DNA from: Amycolatopsis deserti
GTDB lineage: Bacteria; Actinomycetota; Actinomycetes; Mycobacteriales; Pseudonocardiaceae
Direction of reading: 5' to 3'
Length of the DNA: 64,000 bases
Assembly (NCBI RefSeq): GCF_014653945.1
Contig: NZ_BNAU01000008.1
Coordinates: forward strand, 186,001-250,000
Positions 28,313 through 37,168 of the stretch are shown here, in pieces. The notes beneath the pieces are model-generated. The model saw nothing but the letters and a program-made list of their open reading frames with translations. It was not told the DNA's origin and made no database searches. Position numbers and translations under genes: made by a program. Position 1 is the stretch's first letter, and the number at the start of each line of letters is the position of its first letter.

Positions 28313-28370
28313 ATACTCGTCGGCTACGATCGTGTTAACCGGGAGTCTTCGCAGGTGGGGGTGTGCAGTA

Positions 28371-28937
28371 GTGTCACAGGTCGCCGGTTCGCGCCGGCAG
28401 CGGCCCAACGATCCGGAGCGGCGCTCGAAGATCGCGCGGGCGGCCATCGACGTGGTCGCCGAGCGCGGGATCGACGGGCTGACCCACCGGGCGGTCGCCG
28501 CGGCCGCGGGGGTGCCGCTGGGCTCGACGACGTACCACTTCCGCACCCTGGACGACCTGCTGGAGGTCGCGCTGCGGCAGGCGGCCGAGGACAACGTCCG
28601 GCGCCTGCGGGAGTGGGAGCGGACGGTGCCGGCGGACGCGGACTTCGCGGCCGCGCTGGCCGAGCTGGTGATGCGGTACGTGCGCGACGAGGGGCCGCAC
28701 ACGGTGGTCGAGTACGACCTGTACGTGGCGGCGATGCACCGGCCGCGGCTGCGCCCGATCAGCGCGGCGTGGGACGACGCGCTGATCGAGCTGTTCGGCT
28801 CACGGACGGACGCGCTGACCGGACGCGTGCTGGCGGGGTTGTTCTGCGGTTTGCTGATGCAGCTGGCGATCAGCGACGAAGCACCGTCCGCTTCGGACGT
28901 CGAGGCGATCTTCCGCCGGGCGGTCCACGGGCCGTGA
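28371..28937 (+). CDS. TetR family regulator (BetI-like role)
   Basis: A 188-residue TetR protein from GTG 28371. The helix-turn-helix is at about residues 20-60 (AAIDVVAERGIDGLTHRAVA, then GVPLGSTTYHFRTLDDLL), followed by a helical ligand domain. The longer frame upstream reads into the operator sites and is not family-like. It is divergent from the choline oxidation operon, as betI often is relative to betB/betA, so a choline-responsive repressor is likely. The start is flanked by a purine-rich AGGTGGGGG site. Confidence 0.83.
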   Translation: MSQVAGSRRQRPNDPERRSKIARAAIDVVAERGIDGLTHRAVAAAAGVPLGSTTYHFRTLDDLLEVALRQAAEDNVRRLREWERTVPADADFAAALAELVMRYVRDEGPHTVVEYDLYVAAMHRPRLRPISAAWDDALIELFGSRTDALTGRVLAGLFCGLLMQLAISDEAPSASDVEAIFRRAVHGP

Positions 28938-28967
28938 GTCCTGGCCGCCGCGAGGGGCGGCCAGGAC
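28938..28967. terminator. bidirectional hairpin terminator
   Basis: A perfect 12-bp stem, GTCCTGGCCGCC (28938-28949) with its complement at 28956-28967, and a 6-nt loop. It lies exactly between the stop of the tetR gene and the end of the converging reductase gene. Confidence 0.8.
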
Positions 28968-28974
28968 CGGGCGG

Positions 28975-30144
28975 CTACGGCTGGGCGACGGGTTCCGGCG
29001 CGGCGCTGAGCTCGCGGCGCCAGCGGCCGAAGATCTTCGGCTGGTTCATGGCGAACACGGCCACCGGGCGGTCGCCTCGCCGGTACACGGCGGTGAACCG
29101 GCGGGTGGCCGGGTCGCCGTCGACGATCTCGGTCCGGTCGCCGTCGCGGCGGTGCCCGGCGAACTGCAGGCGCGTGCCGTACTGATCGGACCAGAAGTAG
29201 GGCGCGCGGGTGCTCGGCACCGGCTCGTGGCCGAGCAGGGTCGCCGCGGCGGTGGCCGGTTGCTCGAGCGCGTTCGTCCAGTGTTCGAGCCGGATCTCCG
29301 CGCCGGCGAACGGGTTGTGCGCCACCGCGCAGTCGCCGGCCGCGACCACCGACGGAATGGCCGTCGCGCACCGGGCGTCGGTGCGCACGCCGCGCGCCGC
29401 GTCGAGCCCGGACCCGGCCAGCCACTCGGTGTTGGGCACCGCGCCGACGCCCACGACGACGACATCCGCCGGCAGTTCGCGGCCGTCGGTCAGGTGCACC
29501 GACCGCACCCGGTCCGTCCCGGCCAGCGCAGCCACGCCGGCGCCGGTGATCAGTTCGACGCCGTGGTCGCCGTGCAGCGCCGCGCAGAGGGCGCCCAGCT
29601 CGGCGCCGAGCGGGCCCGCGAGCGGCACGGCCTGCTGCTCGACCACGGTCACCGTCAGGCCGAGCCCACGGGCGGTGGAGGCGACCTCGGCCCCGATGAA
29701 CCCGGCGCCGATCACGACCAGCCGCGCGCCCGCGACCAGATCGGCCCGCAGCGCGATCGCGTCGTCCAGGGTGCGCAGCGTGTGCACGCCCGCCAGTGCG
29801 GGGCCGGGCAGACGGCGGGCCCGCGCGCCGGTCGCCAGGACCACGCCGTCGCAGACGATCCGCTCGCCCGAATCGAGCTCGACGGTCCGCAGCGCGGGGA
29901 CAAGCGCGACGGCGCGGCGGCCCAGGCGCCAGTCCGCGTCCAGGTCCTCGTCGTCGCTTTCCAGCGCCAGGTCGGCCGCGGACATCGCGCCGGCGAGGAA
30001 CTCCTTCGACAGCGGCGGCCGGTCATACGGCCGGTGCGGCTCGTCGCCGACGACGACCAGGCGCCCGTCGAAGCCGCGTTCCCGCAGGGCCCGCGCCGTG
30101 GACAGGCCGGCCAGCGACGCGCCCGCGATCGCGATCGTGCGCAT
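28975..30144 (-). CDS. FAD-dependent ferredoxin reductase
   Basis: A 389-residue pyridine-nucleotide-disulphide-oxidoreductase-family protein of the ring-hydroxylating-oxygenase reductase type. It has an FAD motif GASLAGLSTARALRERGF, NADH motif VVIGAGFIGAEVAS, VVVVGVGAVPN and AAGDCAVAHN. ATG 30144 overlaps the stop of the preceding Rieske ferredoxin as ATGA. It passes electrons from NAD(P)H to that ferredoxin. The only Rieske oxygenase in the window is at 46766, the probable end user. No CPR-type or plant-type Fe-S domain is fused to it, unlike GbcB of Pseudomonas. Confidence 0.88.
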   Translation of the reverse strand: MRTIAIAGASLAGLSTARALRERGFDGRLVVVGDEPHRPYDRPPLSKEFLAGAMSAADLALESDDEDLDADWRLGRRAVALVPALRTVELDSGERIVCDGVVLATGARARRLPGPALAGVHTLRTLDDAIALRADLVAGARLVVIGAGFIGAEVASTARGLGLTVTVVEQQAVPLAGPLGAELGALCAALHGDHGVELITGAGVAALAGTDRVRSVHLTDGRELPADVVVVGVGAVPNTEWLAGSGLDAARGVRTDARCATAIPSVVAAGDCAVAHNPFAGAEIRLEHWTNALEQPATAAATLLGHEPVPSTRAPYFWSDQYGTRLQFAGHRRDGDRTEIVDGDPATRRFTAVYRRGDRPVAVFAMNQPKIFGRWRRELSAAPEPVAQP

Positions 30145-30464
30145 CAGACCCCCATCCGCTCGGGTGCGGTGACGTTGACGTAGATCTGTCCGTCGACCAC
30201 GACGACCTCGTGCGTGCGGACCGGCTTCTTCGCCGGCGGCCCGCTCGGGATGCCCGTGCGCAGGTCGAAACAGGAGGCGTGCAGGGGGCACTCCACCGCG
30301 CAGCCCTCCAGCCAGCCGTCGGCCAGCGAGGCGTCCTGGTGGGTGCAGGTGTCGTCGATCGCGTACAGCGTGCCGTCGACGTTGAACACCGCGATCGGCA
30401 CTTCGCCGTCGATGCGGACGGCTTCGCCGACGGGGAGGTCCTGGAGAGCGCAGACGGGAATCAT
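30144..30464 (-). CDS. Rieske [2Fe-2S] ferredoxin, non-haem oxygenase type
   Basis: A 106-residue Rieske ferredoxin with both cluster motifs, CTHQDASL (C-x-H) and CPLHASCFD (C-x2-H). It starts MIPVCALQDLPVGEAV with a GGAG site before ATG 30464. It is the electron carrier between the reductase encoded next to it and a terminal oxygenase. No oxygenase is adjacent; the betaine-demethylase-like oxygenase lies 16 kb away and shares an upstream motif (see 30476 and 46709). Confidence 0.92.
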   Translation of the reverse strand: MIPVCALQDLPVGEAVRIDGEVPIAVFNVDGTLYAIDDTCTHQDASLADGWLEGCAVECPLHASCFDLRTGIPSGPPAKKPVRTHEVVVVDGQIYVNVTAPERMGV

Positions 30465-30475
30465 GAGGCGGCTCC

Positions 30476-30492
30476 GTTGTGTAATGCACAAC
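30476..30492. promoter_or_regulatory. dyad GTTGTG-N5-CACAAC, candidate IclR operator
   Basis: The 17-bp site GTTGTGTAATGCACAAC has perfect 6-bp arms and lies 12 bp upstream of the ferredoxin start and about 90 bp upstream of the divergent iclR gene. The same GTTG...CAAC layout at 17 bp occurs upstream of the Rieske oxygenase. Confidence 0.6.
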
Positions 30493-30584
30493 TACACGTG
30501 CTATCCGCAACAGAGTGCGGCAGTGGGCGGGGAGCGGTCAAGGCCTGGAAGTGGGAAATTGTGTCATGTGAGTAGAGTTGCGGT

Positions 30585-31373
30585 ATGCGGAACAACGAGC
30601 GCTCGACGAACGGGTCCGCGAGCCAGGTCCAGTCGGTGGACCGGGCGATCGCCATCCTGGACATCCTGGCCAGACGCGGCGAGGCGGGGGTCACCGAGAT
30701 CGCGCAGGAACTGGACGTGCACAAGTCGACCGCGTTCCGCCTGGTCGGCGCGCTCGAGGCGTGGCAGCTGGTGGAGCAGGTCAGCGAGCGCGGCAAGTAC
30801 CGCCTCGGGTTCGGCATCGTCCGCCTGGCCGGCGCCACCACGGCGCGGCTGGACCTGTCGCGGGAGAGCCGGGCGGTGTGCGAGCGGCTCGCCGCGGAAC
30901 TCGACGAGACCGTGAACGTGGCGGTCGTCGACCAGGGGCAGGCGACCAACATCATGCAGGTCTACGGCTCGGCGGCGGTGACCGCGCGGAACTGGATCGG
31001 GCAGCGCACGCCGCTGCACGCCACCTCCAGCGGGAAGGTCCTGCTGGCCTGGGCCGCCGACGACGAGCGGGAGTCCGCGCTGGCCGAGCTGCCCGCGTTC
31101 ACGCCGAACACGCGCACCGACCGGGCCAAGCTCGCCGAGGAGCTGGCACAGGTCCGCGAGCGCGGCTGGGCGTGCACGGTGGAGGAGCTGGAGGTCGGCC
31201 TCAACGCGGTCGCCGCACCGATCCGCGCCGCGAACGGTGACGTGATCGCGGCGCTGTCGGTCTCCGGGCCGGCGTACCGCATGGAGCCGTCGTCCTACGT
31301 GGACATCGCGGAGAAGATCGTCGCGGGGGCCGAGGAGATCAGCTTCCGCGTCGGCTACCTGGGCCCCCGCTGA
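30585..31373 (+). CDS. IclR family transcriptional regulator
   Basis: A 262-residue IclR protein. The N-terminal winged helix-turn-helix (about 16-75) has VDRAIAILDILARRG and ELDVHKSTAFRLVGALE. The C-terminal effector domain (about 90-260) includes HATSSGKVLLAW and NAVAAPIRAANGDVIAALSVSGPA, the standard IclR ligand-domain segments. It is divergent from the ferredoxin-reductase operon, with a dyad between. Probably controls betaine demethylation genes. Its end overlaps the converging pabB-like gene by 35 bp. Confidence 0.88.
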   Translation: MRNNERSTNGSASQVQSVDRAIAILDILARRGEAGVTEIAQELDVHKSTAFRLVGALEAWQLVEQVSERGKYRLGFGIVRLAGATTARLDLSRESRAVCERLAAELDETVNVAVVDQGQATNIMQVYGSAAVTARNWIGQRTPLHATSSGKVLLAWAADDERESALAELPAFTPNTRTDRAKLAEELAQVRERGWACTVEELEVGLNAVAAPIRAANGDVIAALSVSGPAYRMEPSSYVDIAEKIVAGAEEISFRVGYLGPR

Positions 31374-32496
31374 CCGGCTCCCGCCGCGGCAGCAGGATCG
31401 CCGTCTTGGCCAGCACCTCGCGGTGTTCGGCGGCGGGATCGGAACCCCACGTGATCCCGCCGCCGGCCCCGTAGACCGCGGTGCCGGTGCGACGGTCGGC
31501 GACCGCGGTGCGGATCGCGACGTTGAACCGCGCCCGCACCGGCGCGCCGGGCGGCGCCACCCATCCGATCGCGCCGCAGTACACCCCGCGCGGGGTGGGT
31601 TCCAGGCGCCGGATGAGATCCATGCTGCTGCGTTTCGGGGCGCCGGTGACCGAACCGCACGGAAACAGCGCGCCGAACAGCTCCACCAGACCGGTGCCCG
31701 GTTCCAGTTCCGCGGTCACGTCGGAGGTCAGTTGCAGCACCGTCGGGTAGCGCTCGACGCGGAGCAGTGCTGGTACCCGCACGCTGCCCGGCCGCGCCAC
31801 GCGGGCGATGTCGTTGCGCATCAGGTCCACGATCATCACGTTCTCGGCCCGTTCCTTCTCGCTTGACCGCAGCGCGGCGGCGTGCGCGTGGTCCTCGACC
31901 GGGTCCCGACCGCGGGGCGCGGTGCCCTTCATCGGCCGCAGCACCACGTGGTCGCGGCGCCGCTCGAAGAACAGTTCCGGGCTGGCGCTGGCGATCACGA
32001 ACCGGCCCAGGTCGAGGTAGGCGTGGTGCGCCCCAGCCTGTCCCCGCGCGAGGTGCTGGTAGAGGGTCTGCGGTGTGCAGTCGAGCAGACCGTGCATGCG
32101 GACGGTCAGGTTGGTCTGGTACGTCTCGCCGTCCGCGATCCGGTCGCGCACCAGCTCGACCTCGCGGTGGTGGTCCGCTTCGGACCAGGCCGGTGTCCAC
32201 AGTGCACGGTAGGGCGAGGCGGGCGCGCCCAGGCCGGGCAGGCGTTCGGGCGGCAGGGACAGCCCGAACCACGCCAGCGGCGGCCCGTCCGGGTCCGGCG
32301 GGTGGACCGGCAGGCCGAACGCCGCGGCCGCCTCGTAGCCGAGGTACCCGTACGCCCACCCGCCGCGCGCGGTCGCCCGTTCCACCTCGGCCAGCACCGG
32401 GACGACCTCCTCCGTCCGGTGTGCCGCCACGACCCGGGCGGGCGCCGGGAAGCCGAGACCCGTCCCCGCCCGCAGGTCGTCGAACCGCGCGCTCAG
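31339..32496 (-). CDS. pabB: aminodeoxychorismate synthase component I (PabB-like)
   Basis: A chorismate-binding enzyme of about 385 residues. Visible motifs: GETYQTNLTVRM, RPMKGTAPRG (with the PabB-type lysine), VDLMRNDIARV, then FPCGSVTGAPKRSSMD and RGVYCGAIGWV. No PabA glutaminase or C-terminal lyase domain is fused. The family N terminus begins at about SARFDDL, but no ATG, GTG or TTG lies there; a CTG at 32496 or 32505 next to the purU stop is possible. The first conventional start is GTG 32430. It makes aminodeoxychorismate, the p-aminobenzoate precursor for folate. It lies 5 bp after purU, so it is in the sdaA-purU operon. Confidence 0.82.
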   Translation of the reverse strand: MSARFDDLRAGTGLGFPAPARVVAAHRTEEVVPVLAEVERATARGGWAYGYLGYEAAAAFGLPVHPPDPDGPPLAWFGLSLPPERLPGLGAPASPYRALWTPAWSEADHHREVELVRDRIADGETYQTNLTVRMHGLLDCTPQTLYQHLARGQAGAHHAYLDLGRFVIASASPELFFERRRDHVVLRPMKGTAPRGRDPVEDHAHAAALRSSEKERAENVMIVDLMRNDIARVARPGSVRVPALLRVERYPTVLQLTSDVTAELEPGTGLVELFGALFPCGSVTGAPKRSSMDLIRRLEPTPRGVYCGAIGWVAPPGAPVRARFNVAIRTAVADRRTGTAVYGAGGGITWGSDPAAEHREVLAKTAILLPRREPVSGGPGSRRGS

Positions 32497-32501
32497 CGGG
32501 C

Positions 32502-33350
32502 TCAGGGGAACACCACCGTGCTGTTGCCGTTCAGCAGCACGCGCCGCTCGCAGTGCCAGCGCACCGCCCGGGACAGGGCCAGCGCCTCGGCGTCGCGGCC
32601 CACCGTTTGCAGTGCGCGTGGGTCGTAGGTGTGGTCGATGCGGATGACCTCCTGCTCGATGATCGGGCCCTCGTCCAGGTCCGGCGTCACGTAGTGCGCG
32701 GTCGCGCCGACCAGCTTCACGCCCCGGTCGTAGGCCTGGTGGTAGGGCTTGGCGCCCTTGAACCCGGGCAGGAACGAGTGGTGGATGTTGATCGCCCGGC
32801 CGTGCAGCGCCTTGCACAGCTGGTCGGACAGCACCTGCATGTACCGGGCCAGCACCACCAGCTCCGCCTCGTACTCCTCCACCACCTCCAGCAGCTTCGC
32901 CTCGGCCTGGGGCTTGGTTTCCGGCGTCACCGGGATGTGCAGGAACGGCAACCCGGCCGCCTCCGCCATCGGGCGCAGATCGTCGTGGTTGGACACCACC
33001 GCGACGATGTCGGCGCCCAGACTGCCCGCGCGCCAGCGGAAGATGAGGTCGTTGAGGCAGTGGCCCTGCTTGGACACCATGACCAGGATGCGCGCGTTGC
33101 GGTCCGGGTGGAACGCGTACGACATGGCGAAGTCCGCGGCGACCGGCTCGAAACCGCGGGACAGCTCGGCGAGGTCCACCTCGTGGTCCGTGGTCACCTT
33201 GGTGCGCAGGAACAGCCGCTTGCGCACCGGGTCGTCGAACTGCTGGTACTCCTCGATGTTGCCGCCGTGCTCGACGAGGTAGGCGCTGACGGCGTGGACG
33301 ATCCCGGTCCGGTTCGGGCAGTCCAGGGTGAGCGTGAACGAACGCGTCAT
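32502..33350 (-). CDS. purU: formyltetrahydrofolate deformylase
   Basis: A 282-residue protein with an N-terminal ACT domain (about 1-85, LDCPNRTGIVHAVSAYLVEH) and a C-terminal formyltransferase-fold hydrolase domain. The catalytic region INIHHSFLPGFKGAKPYHQA, the VGATAHYVTPDLDEGP loop and IIEQ are all canonical. It hydrolyses 10-formyl-THF to formate and THF, which recharges the THF pool. It starts 10 bp after sdaA. In this locus it can dispose of the C1 unit left over after GlyA uses one of two methylene-THF. Confidence 0.95.
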   Translation of the reverse strand: MTRSFTLTLDCPNRTGIVHAVSAYLVEHGGNIEEYQQFDDPVRKRLFLRTKVTTDHEVDLAELSRGFEPVAADFAMSYAFHPDRNARILVMVSKQGHCLNDLIFRWRAGSLGADIVAVVSNHDDLRPMAEAAGLPFLHIPVTPETKPQAEAKLLEVVEEYEAELVVLARYMQVLSDQLCKALHGRAINIHHSFLPGFKGAKPYHQAYDRGVKLVGATAHYVTPDLDEGPIIEQEVIRIDHTYDPRALQTVGRDAEALALSRAVRWHCERRVLLNGNSTVVFP

Positions 33351-33360
33351 CGGTGTCTCC

Positions 33361-34734
33361 TCAGCATTCCACGATGTTGAGAGCCAGCCCGCCGCGGGCG
33401 GTCTCCTTGTACTTGTCCTTCATGTCGGCGCCGGTCTCGCGCATCGTCTTGATGGCCTTGTCCAGCGAGACGTGGTGGCGGCCGTCGCCGCGCACCGCCA
33501 TCCGCGCGGCGGTGATCGCCTTGACCGAGGCGATGGCGTTGCGCTCGATGCACGGGATCTGCACGAGCCCGCCGACCGGATCGCAGGTCAGGCCGAGGTT
33601 GTGCTCGATGCCGATCTCGGCCGCGTTCTCGACCTGTTCCGGAGTGCCGCCGATGATCTCCGCCAGACCGGCCGCGGCCATCGAGCACGCCGAGCCGACC
33701 TCGCCCTGGCAGCCCACCTCGGCGCCGGAGATCGAGGCGTTCTCCTTGAACAGCGACCCGATCGCCCCGGCGGTCAGCAGGAACCGCACGGCCGCGTCGT
33801 CGTCGAAGCCGGGCAGGAACTTCTCCGCGTAGTGCAGCACCGCGGGCACGATCCCGGCCGCGCCGTTGGTCGGCGCGGTGACCACCCGCCCGCCCGCGGC
33901 GTTCTCCTCGTTGACGGCCAAGGCGAACAGGGTGACCCACTCCATGGCGTGCAGCGCGTCCGGCTCACCGGAGTCGCGTTCCAGCCGCTCCCGCAGGTCG
34001 TTGGCGCGCCGGCGCACCTTCAGCCCGCCGGGCAGCACGCCGGGCGTGTGCGTGCCGCGGTCCACGCATTCCCGCATCACCGACCAGATCCGCAGCAGCC
34101 CGGCGCGGATTTCCGCCTCACCGCGCCAGGACAGCTCGTTGGCGAGCATGAGATCGCTGATGCGCAGGCCCGTTTCCCGGGTGAGGGCGAGCAGTTCGTC
34201 CGCGGTGGTGAACGGGTAGCGCACCGGCGTGGGATCCGGCACCAGCGCCCGGCGGCCGGTCTCGTCTTCGTCGAGCACGAACCCGCCGCCGACGGAGTAG
34301 TACTCGCGCCGGTCGAGGACTTCGCCGTCCTCGCCGGAGGCGGTGAACACCATGCCGTTGCTGTGGAAGTCCAGCCGCTTGCGGCGGTGCAGCACGATGT
34401 CGTCGTCCACGGCGAAGGTGATCCGGTGCTTGCCGAGCAGGGCGATCGTGCCGTCCGCCCGTGCCGCGGTCACCGCGGGTTCGGCGGCGACCGGGTCGAC
34501 CAGGTGCGGCTGCTCCCCGGACAGCCCCAGCACGACCGCCTTGACGCTGCCGTGCCCGTGCCCGGTCGCGCCCAGCGAGCCGAACAGCTCGCAGCGCAGC
34601 CGCGCCGTGCGCGCCAGGCGACCGGTGTCGGCCAGGCGGGAGGCGAACAGGTACGCGGCCCGCATCGGGCCGACCGTGTGCGAGCTGGACGGACCGATGC
34701 CGACCTTGAAGAGGTCGAAGACGGAGACCGTCAT
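33361..34734 (-). CDS. sdaA: L-serine ammonia-lyase (single-chain, iron-sulphur)
   Basis: A 457-residue fused alpha-beta L-serine dehydratase. The N terminus has [19 protein letters not shown]. Cluster cysteines lie in [27 protein letters not shown] and the C-terminal VEC tail. It converts L-serine to pyruvate and ammonia, the last step of betaine carbon entry to central metabolism. It is the first gene of sdaA-purU-pabB. A motif shared with the glyA promoter lies 19 bp upstream of the start, in the divergent region with gntR. Confidence 0.95.
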   Translation of the reverse strand: MTVSVFDLFKVGIGPSSSHTVGPMRAAYLFASRLADTGRLARTARLRCELFGSLGATGHGHGSVKAVVLGLSGEQPHLVDPVAAEPAVTAARADGTIALLGKHRITFAVDDDIVLHRRKRLDFHSNGMVFTASGEDGEVLDRREYYSVGGGFVLDEDETGRRALVPDPTPVRYPFTTADELLALTRETGLRISDLMLANELSWRGEAEIRAGLLRIWSVMRECVDRGTHTPGVLPGGLKVRRRANDLRERLERDSGEPDALHAMEWVTLFALAVNEENAAGGRVVTAPTNGAAGIVPAVLHYAEKFLPGFDDDAAVRFLLTAGAIGSLFKENASISGAEVGCQGEVGSACSMAAAGLAEIIGGTPEQVENAAEIGIEHNLGLTCDPVGGLVQIPCIERNAIASVKAITAARMAVRGDGRHHVSLDKAIKTMRETGADMKDKYKETARGGLALNIVEC

Positions 34735-34752
34735 GGTCCCTCCTGATGTAGG

Positions 34753-34765
34753 GTTGATATACCAG
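34753..34765. promoter_or_regulatory. GTTGATATACCAG, shared operator motif (sdaA/gntR side)
   Basis: This 13-bp sequence differs by one base from the complement of the site upstream of glyA (46492-46504). It lies between divergent sdaA (start 34734) and gntR (start 34805). A GntR/FCD operator is a natural reading because the core TGATATAYCA is palindromic. Confidence 0.65.
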
Positions 34766-34804
34766 AGTGACGAGTCGTGGTTTTCAGGCGTTAGGATGGG
34801 GTTC

Positions 34805-35470
34805 GTGACCGCTCAACCGCAGGAACTCGAGGGCCCGCCGGTCTCGCTGGCCGAGCGCGCCTACACGGCGATCCAGGACCGGCTGATCATGCTGGACATC
34901 CCGCCGATGGCGCCGATCGACGACACCGCGCTGTCCGCCTCGCTCGGGCTGGGCCGCACGCCGGTGCGGGAGGCGCTCAAACGGCTGGAGGTCGACCGGC
35001 TGGTGGTGTCCTACCCGCGGCGCGGCACCTTCGCCACCGGGGTCGACATCACCGACCTGGCCTACATCTCGGAGATCCGCGTCCAGCTCGAACCGCTCGC
35101 CGCGCGGCGCGCCGCCGAGACCGCAGGCCCGGGCGTGAAGTCCGAGCTGGCCGAGCTCGCCGACGAGGTCGCGGACCTCGACGTGCGGGCGCTCGAACGC
35201 GCCCAGCTGATGCGCTGCGACCTGCGCGTGCACCGCGCGATCTACCGCGCCGCGGGCAACCCGCACCTGGAGGACACGCTGGTCCGCTACGACAACCTGG
35301 CGACCCGCATCTTCTGCCTGTTCCTGGACCGGATGCCGCACTTCGACCGGCACGTCGGCGAGCACACGGCCCTGCTGCGGGCGATCGCCGACGGCGACGG
35401 GGACACCGCCGCCGAGCTGGCCCTCGTGCACGTGACCGGCTTCGAGAAGGCGATCCGCGCGATCATCTGA
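34805..35470 (+). CDS. GntR family regulator, FCD subfamily
   Basis: A 221-residue regulator. The N-terminal winged helix (about 12-75) has [20 protein letters not shown] and [18 protein letters not shown]. The all-helical FCD ligand domain (about 85-220) includes [18 protein letters not shown] and metal-site-like [20 protein letters not shown] 34805 has an AGGATGGGG site; ATG 34796 is an alternative. It is divergent from sdaA with a TGATATA motif between, and it ends 5 bp before the converging folP. Probably controls the serine/C1 part of betaine catabolism. Confidence 0.85.
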   Translation: MTAQPQELEGPPVSLAERAYTAIQDRLIMLDIPPMAPIDDTALSASLGLGRTPVREALKRLEVDRLVVSYPRRGTFATGVDITDLAYISEIRVQLEPLAARRAAETAGPGVKSELAELADEVADLDVRALERAQLMRCDLRVHRAIYRAAGNPHLEDTLVRYDNLATRIFCLFLDRMPHFDRHVGEHTALLRAIADGDGDTAAELALVHVTGFEKAIRAII

Positions 35471-35475
35471 CCGGT

Positions 35476-36321
35476 TCACAGCAGCGCCTCCAGGACCGCG
35501 AGGCCGTCGCGCGTGGCGGCGACGTCGTGCACCCGCACGATCTTCGCGCCGCGCTCGGCGGCCAGCACGGCGGCGGTCATCGACGCCACCGCGCGCTGCC
35601 CGACCGGGCGGCCGGTGAGCTGACCGAGCATCGCCTTGCGGGACAGGCCCACCATGAGCGGCACGCCGAGCGCGCGGAACTCCGGCAGCGCGCCGAGCAG
35701 GGCGAGGTTGTGCTCCAGCGTCTTGCCGAACCCGAACCCCGGATCGGCGATCAGGTGTGCCACCGGGATGCCGGCCGCCAGGCAGGCCTCGATGCGGGCC
35801 CGCAGGAAGTCCCGCACCTGCGCGACCACGTCGGTGTAGCGCGGATCGCGCTGCATCAGGTGCGGTGGCCGGAGCATGTGGGTCAGGCACACCGGCACCC
35901 CGAGCTCGGCCGCGGCCCGCAGAGCGCCGGGGTGGCGCAGCGCCCGCACGTCGTTGATCATCACGGCCCCGGCGTCCACCGCGGCCCGCATCACCTCGGG
36001 CCGGGACGTGTCGACCGAGATCGGCACGTCCACCGCGCGGGCCAGCCCGGCGATCACCGGCACGACCCGGTCCAGTTCCTCGTCGAGCGTGGGCGGGTGG
36101 GCGCCGGGCCGGGTGGACTCGCCGCCCACGTCGAGCAGGTCGGCGCCCTCGGCCACGAGCCGTTCGCCGTGCGCGACCGCGGCCCCGTGGTCGTGGAAGG
36201 CGCCGCCGTCGGAGAACGAATCGGGCGTCACGTTCACGATGCCGCACACCAGCGTGCGCGGCCGCGCCAGCAGCTCCGGCACCGGTGTCCGGACGGCGGT
36301 GGGGTTCCCGGTACTGGTCAT
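35476..36321 (-). CDS. folP: dihydropteroate synthase (catabolic-locus copy)
   Basis: A 281-residue TIM-barrel DHPS. It has VCGIVNVTPDSFSDGG, LLDVGGESTRPGAHP, DPGFGFGKT, SRKAMLG and VRVHDV, covering the pterin and pABA sites. It joins p-aminobenzoate to the pterin diphosphate. The usual MHM-x-G segment reads THMLRPPHLMQ, a departure at an otherwise conserved place. Starts 7 bp after folD and is the last gene of the glyA-sox-dmg operon. A folP outside the housekeeping folate operon, beside a THF-using catabolic pathway, suggests a dedicated supply of folate, but this is inference. Confidence 0.88.
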   Translation of the reverse strand: MTSTGNPTAVRTPVPELLARPRTLVCGIVNVTPDSFSDGGAFHDHGAAVAHGERLVAEGADLLDVGGESTRPGAHPPTLDEELDRVVPVIAGLARAVDVPISVDTSRPEVMRAAVDAGAVMINDVRALRHPGALRAAAELGVPVCLTHMLRPPHLMQRDPRYTDVVAQVRDFLRARIEACLAAGIPVAHLIADPGFGFGKTLEHNLALLGALPEFRALGVPLMVGLSRKAMLGQLTGRPVGQRAVASMTAAVLAAERGAKIVRVHDVAATRDGLAVLEALL

Positions 36322-36328
36322 GACTGTC

Positions 36329-37168
36329 CTAACGGGACGCGGCGGTGATGGTGTGCCGCAACAGCAGCGCGGTGGTGACCGGGCCGACCCCGCCCGGCAC
36401 CGGCGTCAGGGCGGCGACCCGGCCGGACAGCGATCGTGCGTCGGCGTCACCGGCGAGACCGCCGTCCGGGGTGGGGTTGGTGCCCACGTCGACGACCACC
36501 GCGTGCGGGGCGACGTGCTCGGCGGTGATCAGCCCGGCCCGGCCGACGGCCACCACGAGGACGTCCGCCTCGCGCGTGGCCGCGGCCAGGTCCTCGGTGT
36601 GGCGGTGGCAGATCGTCACGGTGGCGTCCCGGGCCAGCAGGAGCTGCGCCGCGGGCTTGCCGACCACGGTGGAGCGCCCGACCACCACCGCGCGGCGCCC
36701 GGCCAGGGGTACCTCGTAGTGGTCGAGCAGCGCCAGCACCGCGGCGGCCGTGGCCGGCGGGTGCGCGGGCAGGCCCGCGGCGAGCCGGCCGAGCGACACC
36801 GGGTTGGCCCCGTCCACGTCCTTGCCCGGGTCGATGGCGGTGGCCAGCTCCTCCAGCCGGGCGCCGCCGGGCAGCGGGGTCTGCAGGATGATCCCGTGCA
36901 CCGCCGGATCGGCGCTGAGCCGCTCCAGCTCGGCGGTGATCCCGGCGGGGGTGGCGCCCGCGCCGAGGTCCACGACATCGCACTGCACGCCGCTGCGGGC
37001 CGCGGTTTTCGCGATCGAGCGCACGTACCAGGCGCTGGACTCGTCGTCGGTGGCGACCACCACGGCCAGGCGGGGGTGGACGCCCCGCTCGGACAGGGCC
37101 GCGGCGTCGGCCGACACGCCGTCCCGGATCAGCCGGCCCAGCTCGGTTCCACTGAGGACGGCGGTCAT
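36329..37168 (-). CDS. folD: methylenetetrahydrofolate dehydrogenase (FolD-like, cyclohydrolase lysine replaced)
   Basis: A 279-residue FolD-family protein. It has the substrate tyrosine Tyr48 in WYVRSIAK, GIILQTPLPGG, DPGKDVDGANPVSLGR, NADP motif VVGRSTVVGKPAA, and TPVPGGVGPVTTALLL. In classical FolD the motif is Y-x3-K and this lysine (Lys56 in the human enzyme) is needed for cyclohydrolase activity; here the position is Ile52, with a lysine only at 54. The PCTP segment is also altered (PPATAAAV). The dehydrogenase half looks intact. The adjoining fchA gene overlaps its start by 4 bp and could supply the cyclohydrolase step. Confidence 0.88.
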   Translation of the reverse strand: MTAVLSGTELGRLIRDGVSADAAALSERGVHPRLAVVVATDDESSAWYVRSIAKTAARSGVQCDVVDLGAGATPAGITAELERLSADPAVHGIILQTPLPGGARLEELATAIDPGKDVDGANPVSLGRLAAGLPAHPPATAAAVLALLDHYEVPLAGRRAVVVGRSTVVGKPAAQLLLARDATVTICHRHTEDLAAATREADVLVVAVGRAGLITAEHVAPHAVVVDVGTNPTPDGGLAGDADARSLSGRVAALTPVPGGVGPVTTALLLRHTITAASR

